From: Methanomassiliicoccaceae archaeon
GTDB taxonomy: Archaea; Thermoplasmatota; Thermoplasmata; Methanomassiliicoccales; Methanomethylophilaceae
NCBI GenBank assembly: GCA_003555025.1
Contig: PWHV01000035.1
Location: forward strand, 1-64,000
DNA: 64,000 nucleotides
Direction of reading: 5' to 3'
This document shows positions 62,312 through 64,000 of the stretch, one piece after another (positions within the stretch are counted from its first letter, which is position 1; each line of letters starts with the position of its first letter). Both the position numbers and the translations under genes were made by a program. The notes under the pieces were generated by a model. It was not told where the DNA came from, did not search any database, and worked only from the letters and a program-made list of their open reading frames with translations.

Positions 62312-62716
62312 TTGACTTTTGTAACCATGGAGAACATAGTTTCCGCCCTGAAAAACACACTGGGCAAAAAGGGCATGAACGAGGACGAGATCAAGGACCT
62401 CGCCGAGTACATAATGAGCTTCTTCGGTTATGAGAAGGAGGTCATAGACAACATCCTGACATCCGAGGACCGGGACGTGTTCTACATGCTCGAGGAGGAA
62501 GGCATCCTAAACACCACCCAGGAACAGGTCAACCTGAAGAAGGGGAAGCTGTGGAGGATACACTACTGGGTCCTGAAGGGGGAGCACATAGACCGCCTCG
62601 CCCAAGATGACAACGTCGAGGAGGATGAACGCGATGAGTACGAGATTGTCTACGGGGAGATGGGCGACGAGGTTTGGACGCGGTCCTCCGAAGGCGATGA
62701 GGATGAAAACCATTAA
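62312..62716 (+). CDS. DUF6015-like small acidic protein
   Basis: 134 residues, acidic and helical. Seen: MNEDEIKDLAEYIMSFFGYEKEVIDNIL followed by GKLWRIHYWVLKGEHIDRLA, which resembles the archaeal DUF6015 family found in Thermoplasmatota; the C-terminal end is a run of D/E. The start is the TTG preceded by AGGAGGG. An ATATATTA element about 40 bases upstream could be the promoter. Function unknown; a DNA- or RNA-linked regulatory role is possible but unproven. Confidence 0.65.
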   Translation: MTFVTMENIVSALKNTLGKKGMNEDEIKDLAEYIMSFFGYEKEVIDNILTSEDRDVFYMLEEEGILNTTQEQVNLKKGKLWRIHYWVLKGEHIDRLAQDDNVEEDERDEYEIVYGEMGDEVWTRSSEGDEDENH

Positions 62717-62742
62717 TTGCGTGACATGATTCAGGTGCCACG

Positions 62743-64000
62743 ATGGAACCCGTGACCACGGCACTGCTGCTCCTTCTCACCGTTTACATCGGCGCTTGGG
62801 TGTACATCCGCAAGAACCCGGCGGCCCGCGAGCGGGGGATAGTGCCCTACGGCCCCACCATAATGGTAAAGACCCAGGCGGGCAAGGCCGTCATGGAGAG
62901 GCTCTCAGCCCCCAAAAGGTTCTGGCGGGGCTTTGCCGCCCTATCCAAGGTGATAGTCTTCGGCCTCATGGCCTTCATGACCGGCCTGCTGCTGTGGCAG
63001 TCGACGATAATCGCCACCATACCGAGGGAGGCGGCACTGGGTCCGGAGTACATACTGGGCATCCCCGGCCTCAATCCTATCATCCCCATCGGGTACGGCG
63101 TCATAGCCCTGGTCGTCTGCATTGTCATACACGAGGTGGCGCACGGGATACTCACGCGGGTGCACGGGATGAACATCAAGACCACTGGCCTCCTGTTCCT
63201 GGTGTTCCCGATAGGGGCTTTCGTGGAGCCCGACGAGGAGGCATTGTCCAAAGCAACCAAACGGGAAAGGGGTGATGTTTACGCTGTCGGCGCCGCGGCC
63301 AACTTCATTGTGGCGGCGGCGTTGGCGCTGCTGCTGACCGTGGGGATGCTGGGCGGTGTGCAGGCCTCGTACGGCGACAACCCTGTCATAGTGGACGTCT
63401 CCGGCGGGTCCCCCGCCGATATATCCGACATCGGCACCGGCATGGTGGTGGTGGGCATGGGCGGTGTGCAGATAGACAGCATATCGGATTTCTTCTCCTA
63501 CAACGCCAGCGACCCGGGCGATGAGATAACGGTCAATATGGTCAAGGACGACCGTCAATTCGACATCGACATGGTATCCGGCGTCATGATCGAATCCGCG
63601 CCATCCAACCGACCAGCGGCCCAAGCGGGCCTTGAGGCGGGCATGCTCATAAAGTCGATAGACGGTGAGACCATACGGGGCATGGACGACTTCAACCGCG
63701 TGATGGATGGCACCGAGGTCGGCCAGAACATAAGCATGCTCATGCTTGAGCGCACCGATGGCGAATGGCAGCAGGCCGGACCCTTTGAGATAACGCTCAC
63801 TGACGGGCCCGAGGACAAGGGATACATCGGTGTCACCAGCAGCTTCGCCGGAATGGGCGTGAACACCCCGGACGCCATATTGGGGTTCTTAAAGGACCCC
63901 TATGGGGGCTCGGAGGGAATCAACGGATACGTCATGGACACCCTCAGATACCTGGCGTTGCCGTTCATAGGCCTGTCGCCCATGCCGGCGGAGTTAACTT
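62743..64000 (+). CDS. site-2-protease-family membrane metalloprotease, partial
   Basis: Runs off the right edge after 419 codons. Seen: N-terminal helix and RERGIVPYGPTIMVKT, then membrane segments with the zinc motif VCIVIHEVAHGILTRVHG (HExxH, about 126-131), GDVYAVGAAANFIVAAALALLLT, and PDZ-like parts (SPADISDIGTGMVVVGM; AAQAGLEAGMLIKSIDGETI). This is the M50/S2P intramembrane protease architecture with PDZ domains. The substrate is unknown; S2P enzymes usually cleave anti-sigma-like or membrane-bound regulators. The C-terminal end lies outside. Confidence 0.85.
   Translation, partial: MEPVTTALLLLLTVYIGAWVYIRKNPAARERGIVPYGPTIMVKTQAGKAVMERLSAPKRFWRGFAALSKVIVFGLMAFMTGLLLWQSTIIATIPREAALGPEYILGIPGLNPIIPIGYGVIALVVCIVIHEVAHGILTRVHGMNIKTTGLLFLVFPIGAFVEPDEEALSKATKRERGDVYAVGAAANFIVAAALALLLTVGMLGGVQASYGDNPVIVDVSGGSPADISDIGTGMVVVGMGGVQIDSISDFFSYNASDPGDEITVNMVKDDRQFDIDMVSGVMIESAPSNRPAAQAGLEAGMLIKSIDGETIRGMDDFNRVMDGTEVGQNISMLMLERTDGEWQQAGPFEITLTDGPEDKGYIGVTSSFAGMGVNTPDAILGFLKDPYGGSEGINGYVMDTLRYLALPFIGLSPMPAELT

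Noticed and set aside
1-64000. CRISPR arrays, insertion sequences, prophage
   Set aside because: No regularly spaced direct repeats, no transposase motifs and no phage genes were recognised.

Overview
The window looks like chromosomal DNA of a GC-rich euryarchaeon, most probably a methanogen-related member of the Thermoplasmatota such as Methanomassiliicoccales. Seen directly: archaeal information-processing genes (RFC large subunit, aCPSF1, proteasome beta, eIF6, ribosomal proteins S19e, L31e and L39e, an archaeal-type LeuRS), TATA-box promoters often placed for leaderless or near-leaderless transcripts, and many TTG/GTG starts behind strong Shine-Dalgarno sites. Genes common in methanogens (MptE-like, FmdE-like, DUF2769, ablA/ablB, IorAB) support the placement; the exact taxon is inference. 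No phage, insertion sequence or CRISPR array was seen.

Layout. 1-10.5 kb: EFR1-type flavodoxin/ferredoxin, SagB-like nitroreductase, a secreted repeat protein, a frameshifted bcp-thiE pair, a GLUG surface protein, a small lipoprotein-sized exported protein, MarC, and an ArsR-ArsM fusion with a candidate operator. 10.9-14.6 kb: large cell-surface proteins (beta-helix/PKD and GLUG) with a shared C-terminal tail of acidic linker, Cys, hydrophobic segment and basic end. 14.7-24.7 kb: peroxiredoxin, cysteine-rich and regulatory proteins, ABC ATPase, then rfcL, taw1, aCPSF1, psmB, DUF2085 and FmdE. 24.7-31.2 kb: a Tad/type IV pilus-like ATPase and membrane platform with a cysteine-rich partner, a U32 protein, and two pseudopilin-like small proteins. 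31.2-41.5 kb: apgM, a flavoprotein, two tandem 7TM histidine kinases, the N-epsilon-acetyl-beta-lysine genes ablA-ablB with an overlapping small membrane protein, MFS, MsrB and rubrerythrin. 42-46.5 kb: flavodoxin, Pcm and a three-gene carotenoid operon (crtI-crtB-ubiA).

46.5-48.4 kb: a gene-poor GC-rich structured stretch, two tandem internally repeated small membrane proteins and tRNA-Leu(UAG). 48.9-54.1 kb: iorA-iorB, a NAD-kinase-like protein, then a compact unit on the minus strand: an RHH regulator behind a near-perfect 29-bp palindrome, a 52-residue protein, and an FtsZ-like GTPase that ends right after its GTPase domain, closed by a hairpin/U-tract terminator. 54.2-64 kb: leuS, ubiX, an S19e-PDCD5-L39e-L31e-eIF6 operon, a metallo-hydrolase probably starting at CTG, then DUF373, MptE-like, DUF6015-like and site-2-protease genes running off the end.

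Most noteworthy: the RHH/52-aa/short-FtsZ unit with its operator; the in-frame second surface-anchoring tail after the stop of the beta-helix protein; the tandem sensor kinases beside the osmolyte genes; the twin repeated membrane proteins; and four single-base deletions clustered in bcp-thiE, which may be sequence errors.
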